Part shown: one piece after another, positions 4,424 through 6,571 of the stretch
Position numbering within the stretch: position 1 is the first letter of the stretch
Layout: every line of letters starts with the position of its first letter
Source: Firmicutes bacterium UBA5301
GTDB lineage: Bacteria; Bacillota; UBA5301
Direction of reading: 5' to 3'
DNA: 6,571 nt
Assembly: GCA_002408345.1 (NCBI GenBank)
Contig: DHRX01000164.1
Span: 1 to 6,571, forward strand
Notes under the pieces: model-generated
Seen by the model: only the letters and a program-made list of their open reading frames with translations
Database searches by the model: none
Told to the model about the DNA's origin: nothing
Position numbers and translations under genes: made by a program

Positions 4424-6571
4424 TTACACCGGAGCCGCCTTGATTTAAGGCGGCTTCTGCATATTCTTTAACGGCACTATGCTCTGCTAGTCTTTGGCGC
4501 AAAACCGTACGCAAAATACCTTGTCCTTTACCATGAATCAGCCTAATACTATCATAGCCCGCCAATACCGCATCATCTAAAAACTTATCTAATACATCCC
4601 AGGCTTCTTCTACTGTCATGCCACGGACACTTATTTCCGAAGGAACCGTTAAGCGTTTGGTTTTAATCACTTGAGTTGCATTATCAAAATTACGACGAAC
4701 TTTAGGCTCGTTTCTTTTCTTAGCCCTAGATTGACTGGGGCTAAGATCCTTAAAGGGTACAGTTACTTTAAGTAAACCGCTCTGTACCAATGCTTCTTTT
4801 TTCGTTTGATTCAACTCTAAAATAACCCCTTCTGCCCGTAGAGAATGGATATAAACAACCATACCAACCTCTAGGATAACCGCTAACTCTTCCCGCTGTT
4901 TTTCCTGAGGGGTAGCTTCTGAACCTATCTGTTTTAAGCGCTGAGCTACCTCTTCAAGCATAGTACGTCCTTCTTTTGCCCCCTGATCTGTTGCATCTTC
5001 TCGAGCTTGTTTAATAGCTGCTTCTAACTGAGAACGAGCCTGATCAACAAAGGCTTGAGCCTCACGTCGGGCTGCAGCCATAAGCTCTGTTCGCTGCTCT
5101 TCAATCTCTTCAGCTAACGTATAATACTTATTTTTTAATTGATTAGCCGCCCGGCTTTCCTCTTCCGCTTCTTGACGGGCCCGCCTAGTCAATTTTAGTT
5201 CTTCACCGATTTCACCTAACACTTCATCTAATTCCGTACGCAAACCAACCCGGGCTTCCCGGGCTCGCTTAATTACTTTTTCCGGTAAGCCAAGTCTAGT
5301 AGCAAGTTCTAAAGCATTACTCTTACCTGGTAATCCCAGGATAATCCGGTAAGTTGGCGCTAAAGAAACCAGATCAAACTCCATTGAGGCATTTTCAATC
5401 TGAGGGTGAATATAGGCATAAGTCTTCAGTTCACTATAGTGAGTTGTTACCACAGCCGTACAGCGTTTATCTACTAAGTAATCTAAAATAGCTACAGCTA
5501 GAGCCGCCCCCTCCTGAGGATCGGTCCCAGCCCCTAACTCATCTAAGAGAACCAAAGCATTATTATCCATTTCTTGGAGGATTCCACTAATATTAGAGAT
5601 ATGTCCCGAAAAAGTTGATAAGTTTTGCTCAATACTCTGCTCATCACCAATATCGCAATAAACCCCGGTAAAGACAGCAACCTCTCCACCGGCATCAGCA
5701 GGTATATGTAATCCAGCTTGAGCCATTAAGGTTAATAATCCTGCTGTCTTTAAGGTTACGGTTTTACCGCCGGTATTAGGACCGGTAATAACCAATACCC
5801 GGTAAGAATCGCCTACCTGGATATCTACCGGTACAACTTTACCGGTAAGTAAAGGGTGCCTGGCCTTAGTTAAGAATATCTTACCCTCTGTGTTCAGTAG
5901 AGGCTCAGTTCCCCGTAAATCTTGGCTTAACCGGCCTTTGGCTAAAAATAAGTCGGCCTGAGCAACTCGATCTAACGCCAAGCGAACCTCTTCCAGGTTA
6001 GCCGTAAGAACCTGAGTCAATTCCCGTAAAATACGTTGAATTTCTTGGGTCTCAGCAATTTGTAGTTCCCGGAGGGTATTGTTAATCTCTACGACTACCA
6101 TCGGTTCAATAAATAGAGTGGCACCACTGGCAGAACGATCATGAACAATTCCGGGGATACTACCTTTATTCTCGCTCTTCACCGGAATCACAAATCGATC
6201 TCCTCGGATAGTAACGACACTTTCTTGCAAATATTTCTGATATTCAGCAGAGGAAATTAGCGTGGCCAGCTTATCCCGTACTCTTTGCTGGTTAATTTTA
6301 ATTTGATTACGAATGGTACGCAATTGCGAGCTGGCTGAATCTTTAACTTCCCCTGAGTCGGCAAAAATTTTGGTAATCGCTGCTACTAGGTTATCAAAGT
6401 CACCAATCTCTGCTCCTAACTTTGAAAAAAAGGAATATTCTTCTGAAGATAACTGGCGAAAAAATCGACCTAACCTAGTCATCGCCTGCAGACAATCTCG
6501 AAGTTCTAAATAATCACTGTAATCTAAAGTCCGACCCAAATCTAACTGATTCAAGGCTGAACGAATATCCC
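4401..6571 (-). CDS. mutS2: MutS2 ATPase with Smr domain, N-terminus beyond the right edge
   Basis: MutS2 is a MutS-like ATPase without the mismatch-recognition domain. In Bacillus it is linked to splitting stalled ribosomes, in other bacteria to limiting recombination. The open frame runs through 6571: codons upstream of 6554 read GDIRSA and match the family's N-terminal region, and the TTG at 6554-6552 is an internal Leu. Roughly 70-80 residues are missing from a usual 780-790. Counting that Leu as residue 1, the core and clamp region leads to Walker A GPNTGGKT (258-265), LSTFSGH (312-318), Walker B LVLLDE (334-339) with GAGTDP, and TTHYSELK (370-377). A charged coiled-coil-like stretch follows (about 425-555), then a KOW-like segment (562-605) and an Smr domain (638-717) with HGKGQG at 674-679. 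The usual LDLRG Smr motif reads ISVRG (641-645), so Ser replaces the Asp. The gene converges on the pbp gene with 7 bp between the stop codons. Confidence 0.96.
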   Translation of the reverse strand, partial: DIRSALNQLDLGRTLDYSDYLELRDCLQAMTRLGRFFRQLSSEEYSFFSKLGAEIGDFDNLVAAITKIFADSGEVKDSASSQLRTIRNQIKINQQRVRDKLATLISSAEYQKYLQESVVTIRGDRFVIPVKSENKGSIPGIVHDRSASGATLFIEPMVVVEINNTLRELQIAETQEIQRILRELTQVLTANLEEVRLALDRVAQADLFLAKGRLSQDLRGTEPLLNTEGKIFLTKARHPLLTGKVVPVDIQVGDSYRVLVITGPNTGGKTVTLKTAGLLTLMAQAGLHIPADAGGEVAVFTGVYCDIGDEQSIEQNLSTFSGHISNISGILQEMDNNALVLLDELGAGTDPQEGAALAVAILDYLVDKRCTAVVTTHYSELKTYAYIHPQIENASMEFDLVSLAPTYRIILGLPGKSNALELATRLGLPEKVIKRAREARVGLRTELDEVLGEIGEELKLTRRARQEAEEESRAANQLKNKYYTLAEEIEEQRTELMAAARREAQAFVDQARSQLEAAIKQAREDATDQGAKEGRTMLEEVAQRLKQIGSEATPQEKQREELAVILEVGMVVYIHSLRAEGVILELNQTKKEALVQSGLLKVTVPFKDLSPSQSRAKKRNEPKVRRNFDNATQVIKTKRLTVPSEISVRGMTVEEAWDVLDKFLDDAVLAGYDSIRLIHGKGQGILRTVLRQRLAEHSAVKEYAEAALNQGGSGVTIVYLKQ
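4433..4457 (+). terminator. Candidate terminator hairpin for the pbp transcript, inside the mutS2 coding sequence
   Basis: AGCCGCCTT (4433-4441) pairs perfectly with AAGGCGGCT (4447-4455) around a 5-base loop. A G-U and a G-C pair can extend the stem outward to 4431 and 4457. On the plus strand a T-rich but interrupted stretch follows (TTCTGCATATTCTTT, 4455-4469). The stem is stable but the tail is poor, so termination is plausible, not clear. It overlaps codons for the C-terminal AEAALNQGG region of MutS2, so coding constraint and hairpin coincide. Confidence 0.4.

Noticed and set aside
6313..6513. Plus-strand open frame of 66 codons inside mutS2.
   Set aside because: It is a short antisense frame with no initiation signals, over a clearly coding region.

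Overview
The window looks like core chromosome of a low-to-mid GC, endospore-forming Bacillota. A Clostridia-type lineage such as the Peptococcaceae seems plausible, but that is an impression, not a placement. The evidence is a YunB-type sporulation protein, a MutS2 with a C-terminal Smr domain, AAGGAG-type ribosome binding sites, sigma-A promoters, and an rRNA-type promoter and leader with a Bacillota-style boxA-like element. I see no mobile element, CRISPR array, tRNA or toxin module.

Layout, left to right. Positions 1-79, minus strand: a perfect-consensus promoter (TTGACA, 17 bp, TATAAT) and the start of a leader that runs off the left edge, probably into an rRNA operon. Positions 83-787, minus: yunB. 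Positions 826-857: an intrinsic terminator for tyrS. Positions 880-2115, minus: tyrS, starting at GTG. Positions 2116-2305: a divergent intergenic region with one promoter for tyrS and one for the penicillin-binding protein. Positions 2306-4393, plus: a class A bifunctional penicillin-binding protein. Positions 4401 to the right edge, minus: mutS2, which converges on the pbp gene with 7 bp between the stop codons and is cut by the window edge. Two perfect inverted repeats lie in the last 55 bp of mutS2. No stretch of 300 bp lacks a gene.

The genes do not form one pathway. They cover ribosome supply (rRNA promoter), tRNA charging (TyrRS), ribosome rescue or DNA maintenance (MutS2), wall synthesis (PBP) and sporulation (YunB). 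The tyrS, yunB and presumed rRNA units lie in tandem on the minus strand, but the terminator after tyrS and the separate rRNA promoter suggest three transcription units.

I did not find a convincing undescribed system. The points most worth a second look are the rRNA promoter abutting the yunB stop codon, the missing T-box in front of tyrS, the serine in place of the usual aspartate in the MutS2 Smr motif, and the hairpins at the pbp/mutS2 junction.
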